From contig NC_134276.1 in assembly GCF_949628215.1 (NCBI RefSeq), forward strand, positions 67,252,733-67,316,732: a stretch of DNA of 64,000 bases, given 5' to 3'. The DNA is from Phalacrocorax aristotelis. Its lineage: Eukaryota; Chordata; Aves; Suliformes; Phalacrocoracidae. Below, in pieces: positions 1 through 13,137 of the stretch (positions are counted from its first letter, which is position 1; every line of letters starts with the position of its first letter). The position numbers and the translations under genes were made by a program. The notes beneath the pieces are model-generated. The model saw only the letters and a list, made by a program, of their open reading frames with translations, made no database searches and was not told the DNA's origin.

Positions 1-2972
1 CACTACTTTCACTTTTCACTGTATTTTATCAGCCTCAAAGACTAGAAAGCACCATCTGCTCTTGGTCAGTTTTGACTAATCCACTTACAGCCAAATTTTT
101 TATACATAGCATGCTTTTGGTCAGAATTAAGCTACTTTGGGCAATTACGTCAGACAGTTTGTTGCCTGCCTGTAAACACGACAGAGCAGAACACTGTCTT
201 TTGGTTCCATAAAGATAGCGGCCAAATGGAGAACAGCAAAAATGACGAGGATCTTAATAGTGGCAGAGAGAGAGTGACTAAACGCTGACTGAAAATTCAC
301 ATGTGCAGGGGAGACAGCGAAGATAACAAGGGTAGAGGAGGAAACAAAATATCAGAAAACAGCAAAAAGGAAGAGACTGGAGAACAAGCAAAAGGAACTG
401 TCAGCCGAAATTCCTATGACCTGCCCTGCCGGAAGGCTGTAATCCAGAGTAACAGGATGCACTGCTTAATTACTGTTGTTAAAATGTAATCTAATTATTT
501 TTCTTGACAGTAGAACAGAATTACATACATACATACCACCCTGGATGTGAGGCAAACACAGTAGCATGTGAACACACCACATTTCCAAACTGGAAAATTT
601 AACACAAGTCATCACTTCTTCCTGTTCACCTGGACAGGAATTATGAGATTCTCTATGTGTAAAGACAAATGGATGGGGAGCTACTGAGATACCACATGTA
701 CAATGCCTCTCTCATGTCTATTCAGCGCAGGATGCATTTAGAAAAGGCCCCAGTAGAACTCAAAATGAGGATATGGGTATTCCGGGGGGGGGGGGGGTGG
801 GGTGGGGTGGGGTGGAGAAGCGGCAAATGAAACATCCCTCTCAGTTCTAGCTTATGGCTGACTTGCAGCACAGGAGAATTTAATCAGAACCAGCAGCTCC
901 TGAGCAAAGCTTCACAGTAATGAAGTCAGGTCCTGGAGGAGGGAAATTTAGTGCATCACCAGGCAGACCTTCTGCTCTCTGCCTGCCTGCAAGGAAATCA
1001 CTGCAGGACCATCTTGCAGGATAAAGCACACACCTAAACAACTGCTTACGTAATTCTAAGAGCATATGCCACAGACTTCAATCTTAATACTGATATAAGA
1101 AGGGAAGTATTTAAAAATCAGTAATTGTACAGGTTAACTTGTCGCTCTCCTCTTCTGAGGTATCAGCTGAGGATAATGAGGGAGGCTTATTGTAACAACT
1201 TTGAATTTACGCCCAGAATGCATTTCCTCAACATTACTTACTCCAGTCACTCTCCTTAGAATTACATATATACATGAGAATGCAGTCTACAAATCCAAAT
1301 ATCTTTAGCAAAAGTTAGTAATGTCAAAGGTGATGCACCAGCCTGCAAGGGCTTGCTAGAGTCAAGAGCCGCTGCCTGTGTCCACTCAGTGGATTTACAG
1401 TATCCCATTTTTCACAAACAGTAGCCTGTTAGAGATGATTAATACCACATTAACTGTTACTGCTGTTACGTGACTAGTGAGGCAGCAGAACCATCAGTAC
1501 TAAAGCCTGGTGGACAAGTTGAGAGATTTGGTCAAAGTTTTGACTCTGAAATAAGACCGAAGGCTTTCACACTGTATCACAGTAGCGTTCTGTGTCTACA
1601 GGGAACACAAGGGAAGAAAAATGTAACAAACTCGCAGAAATTGCTAAAAGCTGCCACGGTCACAGTTCACACATTTTAAGAGAAGAAGGCGATTAATCAA
1701 AACCTGAGATTATTTTACCACAACAAGAAGACTAAGTTCTGCAGAATCTCAAAATCCTCACTAATTCAAAAACACCGCACAGTTATCACTATATTCAAAC
1801 TTGACGCCCTAAACAAAAGCTTCTTTACATTTGGAAGAAAATGAAGAGTGTACAAGTAGCTGCTTTCTGATTAGTGGCATATGATCGAGCAGCAATAGCT
1901 CAAACCTACATTTTCTGGGATTCCTCAGCCTTAAAATGGACATCCATACACTAAATACACTCTTATACTTAAAATGTCTCACTAGTTATCATCCCATTCT
2001 TGGTGCCAAGAAAAAAAAGACCCCAAACCAACAAAACCACTAGAATCAGCAGTCAAAGTCTGCACCTGAAGCACACCTCTAAATATTCAGCTATGTTACA
2101 GTCAGTGCCTGATTAACTTTTGCTTAGTTTTACTCACTTTTTCTTTAACATACTTCTAGAGAACCTCGCCCAACTCCAAAAGACTCCCAAGAGAAAGTAA
2201 GCTGAATAGCATTATTAAGAGCAAAGAGGAAAATTTAGATGCTTATATGAAAAAATAACCCAGAGAAAGAGTGGGAGGAAAACCCCCCTTCCTTTAGTTT
2301 CACAGGATTCCCTGCCACCTTCTGACTCCCTCCATTTATTTTTCCCTGTCTCTCTTGCAAGATAAAATATTACTACAGGTTTTCTTGCTTTTTGAAGCAG
2401 CCATTAAGAGTTCCATCAGCATTTTTCCTATGTTGCATTAGCTCCTGCATTAATTTTACTTTCTTCACACAGTAAGGCATCAGCTTTTAGTACACATCTT
2501 TTTAGTTGCGAGGTGAATGTCATTTTACAAAAGGAAGATAAGGAGAGCTAAAAAGTCTCAGCAATCTAAAAAACTGTCCAAGAGCCAGCAACTGAGAGCC
2601 CTAACACCCTGATCCCTGGGGTTCAAGACAGTGTCTTCTACATAATTTCATGTCTTTTTAAAGAGAGCACAGAGCAATACAACAAACAGCTGTAAAATGG
2701 CATCTTGAAGTGCCAGCGGCCATAACCTCTGGGTTACAGATGTAATAACATATTATAGTGGATGCCAAAGAAGGATTACTCCTTTGCAAGCTTTAAATCA
2801 ACAATTCCCCTAACAACAGCATACTTGCTTATGTGTTATTACTGTTTATACTACTGTTTTTCATTTGAAGACAAAAATAGTATTTAACATTCAAAAATGC
2901 AAACCCGTTTAATACAATTTATATTAGTTCCAACATAATGTGCTTTTACCTATAAATAGGCATACGACTCAC
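1..2972 (-). other. GRTP1: GRTP1 intron 2 (partial)
   Basis: The stretch follows the exon 2 donor GTGAGT and continues past the window edge. I saw no further GRTP1 exon. The short open frames here have no coding look. The only distinct structure is a G-run at 784-816. Confidence 0.7.
784..816 (+). repeat. G-run with (GGGGT)n repeats
   Basis: A run of about fourteen G is followed by GGGGT units (GTGGGGTGGGGTGGGGTGG). Four or more G-tracts with one-base loops are a canonical G-quadruplex pattern. It lies in GRTP1 intron 2, and the transcript strand is the C-rich one. Confidence 0.9.
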
Positions 2973-3124
2973 CTTTTAAACTCTTCTGTATCCTGTTATT
3001 CCCCTTTAGGAGCTTGGACCATTTTATTGCTCTTCTAGTGAGTACCACTAGATATCTGGAAAAGAATGCTTCATAGGATGCATAATCAAAGTCTTCTGGC
3101 CTTTCAAACCCATATGGATCAACC
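2973..3124 (-). CDS. GRTP1: GRTP1 coding exon 2 (partial gene)
   Basis: GRTP1 (growth hormone-regulated TBC protein 1) is a predicted Rab GTPase-activating protein of the TBC family. This exon encodes the N-terminal segment before the TBC domain. The read contains VDPYGFERPEDFD followed by LTRRAIKWSKLL, which I recognise as the conserved GRTP1 N-terminus. On the minus strand the exon is entered after TTTTGTAG and left at AAAAG|GTGAGT. It is 152 bp long and takes phase 2 from exon 1 (AG+G gives Arg). It ends in phase 1. The TBC domain itself is not in the window: I searched 1-2972 for the expected third exon and did not see it, so it should lie further left. The family call is strong; isoform details are unknown. 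Confidence 0.93.
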
Positions 3125-4842
3125 CTACAAAACAGAGAGGAATTCTTGTACAAACGTTTCTACATACCTACAGCTGAAAAAAATGTATGCAAGTATGCTT
3201 TAAATAACTTCCAGTTGCTATTTCCAAAAGCAGCTCAAAACTACCTCCTCCTAACAGAAACCTACTTTACACAAACTGTTACACTCCATTTAGCATATCA
3301 AAGCTCTTTAAGTAAATTAATTTAAACATGCACTGTTCAGTCAATTTTACAGATTTCACTACTTTTAGAAGTACAGAGTTTTTAGAGCAAAGGATCTGTT
3401 GTGTACAAAATTGATCCAAATTACGACCACGCAGAAGTCTGGGAGGTATTTTTCTCCATAATACAAATGGTTGAAAAGTATGAAGGTATAGCACAACAGC
3501 TCAAATATGGCCTGAACTCACTTTCCACGCAGTTCTGCACAGGAAAACAATAACAAAAAGAACAAGTTACAAAGATTATTTTCGGAACGGCTTATTTCTG
3601 AAATTATCTTCATGAAAGTATAGGGTTTGGAAAAACACACAAATCCTTGTGTCAACCTTCTTCATAGGTAGCATCAAAAGTGCTTATAGTATTAATGATT
3701 TTTCAATGGTATATCACATTATCTCAGGCAGCACGGCACTGATAGTGTTTCAGAACTGCAAGTCTGGTTCTGTTCTAGCTTGATATATCAAGTCACCTTG
3801 CTAAACTCAGTTTATGGCAACTTCCCAGGACGCTTTATACCTGCCGATTGTCACTGGAGTACAGAGCACTCACAGGGTTTGTAGAATTTAAACAGGCAGA
3901 GGGGTCTGTCCACGCAGAAAAGTTGGCAAGACAGACATCGAGGCTTAACTTCCAAAAACCACTGCCTATTTCATTCACAGAGGAGGAGTTTGCCCATGGA
4001 GCAGCACCAGCACAGCCTTGGGTAAACTCCAGCTCACGAGATCATCACGGGTAATACAGCATGAATCAGAAGAGGAACATTTTAATATTCAGTCCTCAAA
4101 TTGGCATTACCTAATCGGCAGTTAGAAGTCACCTTTGTATTCACGTTTGTATTCCTCAAATTTAACACAAAAAGCACAGGTGTAAAAAACACCGAAACCC
4201 CTGAAACAGGTTTCTCTGAAGACACAGAACGCAAGAACACTCAAAAAATCCTAACACCTCTGTGAAAAAAAACCCCACATCTTATATTTGCGACTGTGAC
4301 TGTCCAGGCTGCAAGTACAGATTAATTCCATGCTCAACTCCATTCCTGAGGTGGAAAGGGAAAATAAAAAGAGTCAGGAAGTACGGTTTTAAGGAAGTTA
4401 CCTTCCCTCGCCCGCCTCCAGGCAGCGAAGGTTGTCCTTACTGCCAGGTGCCCTTAGGTGGACAGCCGCATCCCTCCGTGGCGGGGCTTCCCCTCGGAGC
4501 CCCCTCGGCCATTTCCCTCAGCCATTTCCCGCCGCCCTTTCACATCCCCGAGCACACCGGGAGGAACGTTTCACTCTCCCCGGGTTAACCGGCTCCGAAT
4601 CACCGCTCCTGCCCCTCGCAGATTCACAGGAAAGTTGTAAAAGCGGTATTTTTAAAGGGGACCGGACCTCCCCCTTCCCCGGCCCCAGGAGAGCCCAGGT
4701 GAAAGCGGGTAGGCGGCCGCGGTCGGGCACGACAGGGGGTGGGGGGGGACGGGGACGGCGGACTCGCCTCAGAGCCGGCGCCCGCGGAGGGGCCCGGGGC
4801 GGGGGAAGCGGGGCGAAGCGCCGCCAGCGGCAGCAGCCTTAC
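3125..4842 (-). other. GRTP1: GRTP1 intron 1
   Basis: This 1.7-kb intron starts with GTAAGG and ends with TTTTGTAG on the minus strand. Its first part, on the right, is still within the CpG island. The remainder is AT-rich, and I recognise no repeat family or further exon in it. Confidence 0.8.
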
Positions 4843-5215
4843 CTGTACGGCCACTCCCGCCCGTCCTCTCGCCTCTCCATCGGCCGTCCGCGCTTGGCCT
4901 TTCCCCCCGGCCCGGGTGGGGATCGCAGCGCTTCGGCCGCGGGGTAGGCGCTCCTCAGACCGAGCAGCGCCGCGGCCCCATGCAAAGCGGCTCCCGGGTT
5001 CAACTCTCCTGCCAGCCTCAGAGGGGCGGGGGCGGCCGCCGGGTCCCGCCTCCCCTGCCAGGGGCCGGGCCGGGCCGGGCCGGGCAGGGCAGGGCAGCTC
5101 CGGGGCCGGGAGGCGCCCAGGCGCGGGCCCGCCTAACCTGCGCGGCCCCCGCCGCTCCCCTCCGCCGGGTGGCGGGGTCCGGGGGCCCCGGCACCTCGGC
5201 AGCGAACAGGTGTTG
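4400..5215 (-). promoter_or_regulatory. GRTP1: CpG island / GRTP1 promoter region
   Basis: From roughly 4400 to 5215 the sequence becomes very GC-rich, with dense CpG dinucleotides and several GGGCGG-type GC boxes (for example around 5022-5032). It surrounds GRTP1 exon 1 and is the only strong CpG island in the window. I infer a TATA-less housekeeping-type promoter. The start site probably lies between 4890 and 5200. The long open frames on both strands here come from high GC content and are not genes. Confidence 0.8.
4843..4880 (-). CDS. GRTP1: GRTP1 coding exon 1 (start codon, 12 full codons)
   Basis: This is the short first coding exon of GRTP1 inside a CpG island. The minus strand reads ATG GAG AGG CGA GAG GAC ... 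TAC AG followed by the donor GTAAGG. That gives MERREDGREWPY, and Arg-13 is completed by the first base of exon 2. The joined protein reads into VDPYGFERP without a frame problem. In mammals I remember a similarly short and variable leader before the conserved VDPYGFE/IDPYGFE motif, which supports this start. The ATG has G at +4. The exact transcription start is not visible, and the variable leader alone would not identify the gene. Confidence 0.85.
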
Positions 5216-5220
5216 GATGT

Positions 5221-8200
5221 GTCATGATATTGCTTTACCTTTGCGTGTTTCACACGTATTTCTGTCACACCTTGGAAGAAAATTCAGATATTTTAGCGCG
5301 AGGGAAATGTCTTGATAACAGAGGGGGAGAGCGGCTGCAGGTAGGGCCCTTCAAACCAAAGGTGTTTCCCTGTAACTGGCGAGAAGAGGTGGTCGTATTA
5401 CTATTTAAGTTCACTTGGTTGGTTTGGGCTTTTTTTCCCCCAAATCCTCACACTCTTCCATTTAGTTTCCCCAAATAATTCATTAAAGTCAATGCTTTGT
5501 TACATTTATCTTCTGCTGACTTAGTTTCCACCATAAACCAACAATCATCTAAATATGCTTTAAATAATAAATGGCAGGTTGTCAAAAATGTGGAGTAATA
5601 ATACCCAAAATAACACCCAAAAAGGCTTCCCTTTTCCAGAACCCTCCTCTAATATTAGCACAAGGCTCTTTGTCTTCAGAAGTGTTGAACAAACCCTGAA
5701 ACCCACCCAGACTCTGCCCTACCTGACTGCCAGCAGCCTAATTCACAACACACTGCATAACAGAAGGGAGAGAGCGAAATTAAATCCCTGCTTGTCCTTT
5801 TTGAATCAAGTTCTGACTTTGCACCGAGCAAAGTGCTTGGAAAATTACTGCTACTGCCGGAGAAACATTATCTCATTCAGCCAGCGAGTAAGAGTTGCTG
5901 AAGAGAACAGATGGGATTTCACAGGGGAGATCAACAGTTGCTCCCTCCCAACACACTCCTTGAGAAAGCTACCTCCTCTCTGTGGGATCAGAGGCAATCA
6001 CCCACACAGAAATGTGGAAGTAGTTCAGCTCCTATGGCAGGGGAAAAATAGAGAGTTTTGTACTTGGTTTAACTGCCATCACAGGGTTGTAAAAGTTTGT
6101 GATTGTTCAACAAAACATAATAATTTTTGGGGGGTGGGGGTGGGAATTCTGTGCTTCAGCAGGCATAGGGCTTCTCTTGCAGGAGGGTGGTCCCGCTCAA
6201 ATTACTGTGCGGCGCCACAAACACGCTTGGGTACTGGCAGGACTGGAACCTGATTACAAACCAGCCAGGGGAGAGCCAGCCAGTGCCTGTGCCAAGCCTG
6301 TGCTTTGACATCCCGCCAGCGTTGCCTTGGCATAGTGTAGGCAGAGGCACGCTCTGCAAACAGCTCTGCCCCAGTGACTTGGTCAAAGTTGCATAGAAAA
6401 TCCTTGGCAGAGCTGTGAATAGGAGGCGATGCTGTCCCACAGAAGAGAAGGAAGCCTCAGTTAGGCAGAATACCCCTTTCTCCCCCAAATCCTGAAGCCA
6501 CGGGCTTGTTTGCTAAGAGGGTTATAACTTCACCTGACAATGTCAGGCTCTTTGGTGCATGTTCCTTTTAAAATGGATCTGCCAAAAGTTCCCTGCAAAC
6601 AGGAGATTGTTTCTGTGATTAATTAAGGATACATCTGCAGAGCATCAAGGGTAGCTTTGTGTATACCACGGGTGCATTTTTACTGTCAGCAAGCCTTAAA
6701 TGTTATATACAGTTTCTGTTGCATTAATACAAGCATAATAACTTTGTGGTTCTCTCAGATTTATGCCTGTTTGACACAAAGGCTCCTATTAAGAAACCTG
6801 ACATAACTCCTCTTAAGGAAGCTACTTAGAATGTTAATCAATTAATAGAAATAATTCCTAAATTTCAGTGCCAATTGTAACAATAACTGCGTCCCCATGT
6901 TGTGGCTGATAATATGAACCAGCCAACCGTCTGGCAATAGGTAATACCTTGGTTGTCCTTCACAGGGTGTCAATGCTGCTCTCTTCTGGGCAGATTATAT
7001 CATGCTGCTTTTAAAGGCATTCAAAGAAACTAATGCATAAACCCTTGAATCTGTAAAATGCATGTGCTTGGTGTTGTGATCAGCAGATTTTTTTTTTACT
7101 TTTTTTATCTTATATCTGAACTTATTTTTGACCCTTTACTTTTGAAGGAGTTGGTGGCAGCGGCAGCATGCAGGAGGGCAGACTTCAGTCAGTGACGTTC
7201 AGAGCAGTGAAGCTCACAGCCTTCCTACCTACCACCTGGCACAAAGGAAATATACCTTATGTAACTTTTTTCCCCCCCTTTTGGATCTGAACCTTGTCCC
7301 TGAAGTTTTTACAATATGGTGAATGTGTTTGGTAGAAATTCCCATTCCGCTGCTGCCAGAGTAAGTCCTTAAAATAGTGACTTCCCTTTAAGGGTAGGCA
7401 TTTAGATGTGTTCCCTGCAAAGGCAGATGAAGACAGCAGACAAGTGTTTCACATGCTGAGGCCTTCAAAGCTCCGCTTGTCTTATACCCTGTATTTCATC
7501 CCTACTTGTGTCTGCAGAGCAGTTGTTAAATCACAATACCAGCAAAATTTTCAGCCTTGTCAGGAATTAGTCTGGGGTGGCTTTACGCTTCCCAGAGCTG
7601 TGAAATGTGCACTACACCACGTGTGCCTGGCATATCAGCAGTGGTGAAACATCGCCTAGCTCCTCACACACCACCCCCAAGCCCGTTGTTACTTTTAGGC
7701 CGGAACTAGGGAAGGAGCATCAGGAGAAAGCTTTTGATAATATTTGTGCCTGGAAGTATTTCCTCGGCTGCCTGTGGGGGCCGTAAGGATTATTTATCTG
7801 TCCAAGAATGGAAGAAATATTTTTATTATTTTGTGTATCATAAATGTGTCAGTTTTCTTACATGAGGTTCTTTCCGCTGGCCACAGGGAGGTCAATGAAA
7901 ACAAGTTGTTAGTGGGGAGCAAAGTGCAATAGGACTAAGAAAGGGATAAGGTGTGTGTGGATATAGATGTTGTGTGTGGATATAGTGTGCCTGATATTTT
8001 TAAGATGGCACGGGTGAGTCTGTTCATTGAGAAATACCAGTGAGAAACACCATTCCCAACAAAGCTAGCAGCTCTGCTTTTCCAGATCCAGACAGTAAGT
8101 TTTAAAAAACCCCTAACCGCTCACGAAACAGTTAATAGCCCCTGTTTAGAAAATGTGCTTGCGGCAGCAGTGGAGAAGAGATCAAAAGATAATTCTTGCT

Positions 8201-11200
8201 AGTGACTGGGTGTTGTAGTATCCCAAGTAAGCAATGAAATTCCCACAGCATACGTGGCTTCCCCAGCTTGTGTGGTTTGTCATACAGCCACTCATCTTTG
8301 TGTCTGTATTTAGTAAACCGCGCCACGCAAGCATACCCTGCTTTGTTGGTACTCTAGTCAGCATCCATTTGGCTTAAGCTACTTTCCCATGACCTGAAAA
8401 AAAATCTGCTATCCATACTTGGGGAAACCAGTTTAGATTAAGCAGATTTGGCAGTATAGAAATATCCAGTAAGAAGTAAACATATGTGTGTATATATTTA
8501 TATAGATATATTTTAATCACTGCAAGTCTGTATTCCTACCTAGGCACAATGTGCTCCAGGACTAGATGACTCATCCAGCTAATGAGGTTAAGGAATGCCA
8601 CCATCACATTCAGACACTTTTGGTTCCTGTTACAACCAGCTCCTACCAAGTTTAGTCAGAGGCTCTGGACAGGTAATGAAATGCTGAACTTGCTCCATAT
8701 TTTTGTCCCAGAAAATTGCATCAGGCTTACATAATTGCAGTCTGCAGGCCTGATTAAACCTGTTCATGTGAATGGTTCCAACAGCAGCCACTGAACTTTA
8801 GAACAGACTGCATAACAAGGACAGAAATATATATATAAAAAATAATTTCCTCTATTCCCTGAAGGCTTCACAGCTTCATGTCTGTGAAGGTTACTAGCTG
8901 GTAGGACAAGTTACAAACCCACGTGTAGTCTGGGAAGTGCCAGTATTTTGATTACTCTCAGTATGACTGTGGCCCCAGGAGTCAAAGCATACTGATCTGA
9001 GCAACTATAAAAAGGAGCTCTAAAGCTTGCTGCATACCAACACAGCTGCCTGGAGAATCAACATTACCCATGGAAATCTCTGCAGAAAGGTTTTTGCACT
9101 CAGCTGCCATCCTCCAGCTGCGTCAGAAAAGAAGGCCCAAGGCTGTAGGTGACAATGCTAGAAATGGCAGGGCAAAATAAATGACATGGTTGTGCCCTTG
9201 GTGTGAAAAACACAGCAAAATTTTATGTCAGAAGTGATATGGAAAAAATACTTGAACGTTATTAGCAGGAAGGAGTCCTAAGACAGGGACAAAGATGTTC
9301 TTAGAAAAAGGTCAGCAGCTATCACAGACTAGTAACCCCAAGGTGTGGAACTGAGTAAACCAGAAGAGAGGTTCAGTGTGACTTATTGCTCTGTGGATCT
9401 ACCTTCGGTCAGGCTGCAACTTTGTAAAATGTGGTTAATATTTCAACTGGCAAAATGAAGTATTTTCTAGATGGCTTTGTTTTGTTTGTTTTGTTTTTCC
9501 TTGTCTACTTGATTGGTCATGAAGGGTATGTTGAAAGCACTTTAAATTCATGCTGCTGATTTTTAATTTCCTGGGTGCATGAGTACAAGGCTTATAACTG
9601 AACTTTGAAATTTCACAGGGAGAGATGACAGACACGATCAGAGATTATTAACTCCTCCTTACTTCTCCCATCCCCTTTTTCTTTCTTGTCCTTATTTGTG
9701 AAGGTAACATGCCTAGCAAACCCAGCAACTCCAAGTTCTAATGATTAGGGACAAGGTTTAACCTGGATGTTCTCTGGCTGTCTACTATGACTTTATATTT
9801 GGGCCTAGCTGAGAAATGTAAAGGCAAACCTTCTCCTGTCCTCCACTTGCCTTGGTGTTAGAAGTCCTGCGAGGACTCTCATTTCAATTGTCCCAAGCCA
9901 TGTCCTATTCCATAAGGAGCAGGCAGAGTTATCATTACAGGTGTTTAAATACTATCATTGCATGGAAATACATAGTTTTAACTGTGAATAATGTTATCTA
10001 TTTCACTTAACTGTCTCTATGCAAGTAAGAGTTTCTCTAAAAATCATGCATTAAGGAAAAAAATACCTAAAGTAATGACACAGTTTGGTGTAAAAAGAAG
10101 AATGAATAGCTATCCATTCAGGAACAGATCTCCGTTCCTTACATGGAATAAGGCAGGAGTTTTCCAGGAGCACGAATAATCTTAAGTTTCCGTAATTAAG
10201 TACTATTTGATAATACATAGGTACTACAGCACTGAGTTTAGGTCAGAGCAGCAAATTCCCTTTAAGTTCCCAGCTTTGGAGCATTGAACTCTGCAAAGTT
10301 AATGTGCTCCCAAGGATTTGTTCTTCACCGGAGCTTTCTGCATGTTCATTCCTTACACATTTTTCAAACTCACAGGCTGAAAGAAAATAAGGAGGTTAGT
10401 GAAAACCCAAACATGGGTTTGATAGCAAGAGAGGCTGAAGCTTCTTTGAACTGCAGGGTTATAGCAACAACCATCTGTACAGATATGCCTCAATAGTTAC
10501 ATGTATATTTACATGTACAAGGTATCAGCTGAAATATGTTAGTTTTAAATTCCTTTGAAAGGTACGAAACTTTGTTTGCAACATCTAGGATCAAATTATG
10601 ACGTCTCTCTGGCTTACTTTGTCAGGTTACAGATTATATCACATGACTAATACTGGAGGAAAAATTCGGTTCTCATTTTGTGTTAATTTGCAGACAAATG
10701 TCCCCCAAACACTAATGTTATCACTAGCTGATACATTATCAAAACTGAAATTATTTAATTTAAATTTCCTTTTTATATTTTAGGTATTTTTGACACTGTT
10801 CTTTTCTGTCTTAAAATAATCAAATTGAGGAGGGATGTGTAGCACTGAGAACCATCAGCAATGTTTTGGTATTTCCCTGGTTTGCTGCATAAGTGGTTAC
10901 AAAAATAATATGTTCTTGGCCAGCTGTTTAATTCTTTTTTCATTGAAAGTGTAGCTCACATGTCAACATTATACCTGATTTTTTTGACTGAGAAATTTTA
11001 TTTTAGCTATGTATGAACTTACAAAAATTTGCTATTATTATTCAGTGAGCCATAGCAATCATCGCATATGACCATGCTGCACATTTGTAATGCTTCTGCA
11101 ACAGGTACCTCGTATTTCTGTATTTTCATATTTGTCAAGAACGTATTTTTCAAGAATTTTCTTCTCAGAAACTCTGATAGTATTATTTTTATAATAGTTC

Positions 11201-12729
11201 CATTTTAATAGTTTCCTTATAATAGTTTCCTTTAATTTAATTCCTTATAATGACATCTCACCACCACTGGTCCTCTATGAGCAATTAATAAACTTCTGAA
11301 CACAGTCAAGTAAGCTTTATGATAATTATCTTTCTGATCTATGGAAAGTCATTTCTTCACATGACTGCAAAAGTACAATCAAAAGTCTTCTTATTAGATG
11401 TTGATGGAAAATTGTTGATGAAAAATTGACCATAGTCATAATCCATACGTAGATGCTTATCAACCCACCAAAATACATAAGTAATACTTGGAATCGACAT
11501 TAGAGGATTACGGTTTTGCTTGCTGTCAACGGCTTTTGTAGGGGCGCTGGTGCTCTGCCCTGCTCGGTTACAATTTAGCCCGTGATATCTACATGTGATA
11601 AAACCATTTAGCATTCCAAGGAATGAGTCTATAAATAATTCCAGCTGCAAAACTATGCTGTTCTGGAAATATCTCTCAGACATAGCTTTTTGCATTTCCA
11701 TGGCAGCATAAATGCCCTGTGTAAAAATTGCTGAGAATTATGGACTTTGAGTATTTAATGGTTCTTTATATGTGTGCAAGAGATTAGTTTGTGTAAATGA
11801 AACAATTTTCAGCAAAGAAAGCTCAGATTCAAGCTCACAGAACTCACCAGGGTGGGTGGGAAGGGGCTGAGTGTTTATTATGCCTCTCTTAATTTTCAGT
11901 TATTTGTTTCAGTCTGTCCCAGTCTCCAGGTTTCAAACAGACGTGGCAATGCAGGAATAGAGAGCATGTGAATCCCTTAAGGAGAGGAGATGATCTCCTC
12001 CAGTGTGAAAAACTCTCACTCGGGACTCCACGTACGCAAAACCAAGGTGAATTCTCTCTCCAGCTCCAGTGACCAGCTCCAAAACCTGCCCAATTCTTGG
12101 AGCCCTGCAAGGCTCAACGTGGGATTGCTGAGATGGGAGGAATGCCGTTGGGAAGATCTAGCACTCCTTCTAGCCAGAAATGTCTAGAGTCTTCCTGGAG
12201 GAACCATCTGGCTCTTACAAAATATATTACACTTGGCTGTTCTTTCTCTCACGTGGCATTTCTTTGCTTGAACACAAGCGAAAAATAGAGGCTGGGGGCT
12301 CTATGTTAACGCAGGCCATGGCTTAAACGTGAAGGTACAGCCACGATTTTACTTTGCATTTGAGAGCCAGGTAAAGCAAACGCAAAGGAGCTGCAAGTAG
12401 AGAGAAAGCAAGTTTAGCCTTCCATCCAGTAGAGAAAATGCTGGTGCACTGGATATTGCATAGAACACTGTGCAGTATTTCCCCTGCACATCACAGCATC
12501 AAATATAGCTCACAGCAAAGTTGCAAGTCTAGTGTCTATATGCAAGCTGAGAATCAAACCGTTAGATACCGGGAAGATGGACAACTGCCTGAGAACTTCC
12601 TCAGTGCTTCAGAAAAGAAAAAAAAAAGAAAAGAAAAGAAACAAGTGTTTCCACAAAGGGGACTCTTGGAAGTCATCTTCTAGGGAGGACTTGGTCTTTC
12701 AAAGTGTACCATCAGTATTTGACAGAGTA
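5221..12729. other. Intergenic, no gene recognised
   Basis: This 7.5-kb stretch lies upstream of GRTP1. Open frames are short and lack conserved motifs; the longest is 224 codons at 5579-6253, with low-complexity composition. I see AT-rich microsatellite-like patches (around 8490-8515 and 8825-8845), a short double copy of GTGTGTGGATATAG (about 7952-7987) and T-runs at about 7086. No repeat family was identified. Confidence 0.6.
12616..12642 (+). repeat. Purine-rich simple repeat (AAAAG)n
   Basis: This is an A-run followed by AAAAG units, just 5' of a CR1 fragment. Confidence 0.8.
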
Positions 12730-13137
12730 ATTGAGGAGCAGCTGAAGGAACTGGGGTTGTTTAGCCTGGAGAAGAGGAGGCTGAGGGAGACCTGATTGCT
12801 CTCTACAACTACCTGAAAGGAGGTCGTACCAAGGCGGTTGTCAGTATCTTCTCCCAAGAAACAAGCGATAGGGTGAGAGGAAATGGCTTCAAGTTGTTCC
12901 AGGGGAGGTTTAGATTGGATATTAGGAAAAACTTCTTCACCGAAAGGGTTGTCAAGCATTGGAACAGGCTGCCCAGGGAGGTGGTTGAGTCACCATGCCT
13001 TGGAGGTATTTAAAAATGTGTGGACATGGTGCTTAGGGACATGGTTTAGTGGCAACCTTGGCAGTGCTAGGTTAATGGTCTTAATGGTCTTGATGGTCTA
13101 AGGGTCTTTTCTAACCCAAATGATTCTATGTTTCTAT
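12730..13137 (+). mobile_element. CR1 LINE, 3' fragment
   Basis: This is a severely 5'-truncated copy of chicken-repeat-1 type LINE. It starts near the GGGTTGTTTAGCCTGGAGAA block, which encodes the LFSLEKRRL region at the C-terminal end of ORF2. It continues through the block for a conserved WNRLP-like motif (CATTGGAACAGGCTGCCCAG) and ends with TTTTCTAACCCAAATGATTCTATG. The terminal ATTCTATG octamer is the CR1 3' hallmark. The reading frame is disrupted and no functional product is expected. Confidence 0.9.

Noticed and set aside
1470..1679. 69-codon plus-strand frame in GRTP1 intron 2
   Set aside because: Antisense to the gene, no motif, ordinary length for chance.
4432..5315. Long open frames on both strands (up to 214 codons) in 4.4-5.3 kb
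   Set aside because: They lie in the CpG island, overlap each other in several frames and consist of Gly/Ala/Pro/Arg-rich low-complexity sequence. This is the effect of high GC, not coding.
5579..6253. 224-codon plus-strand frame upstream of GRTP1
   Set aside because: Mixed composition without motifs, no conserved block, no clear splice or promoter context. It was left as intergenic.
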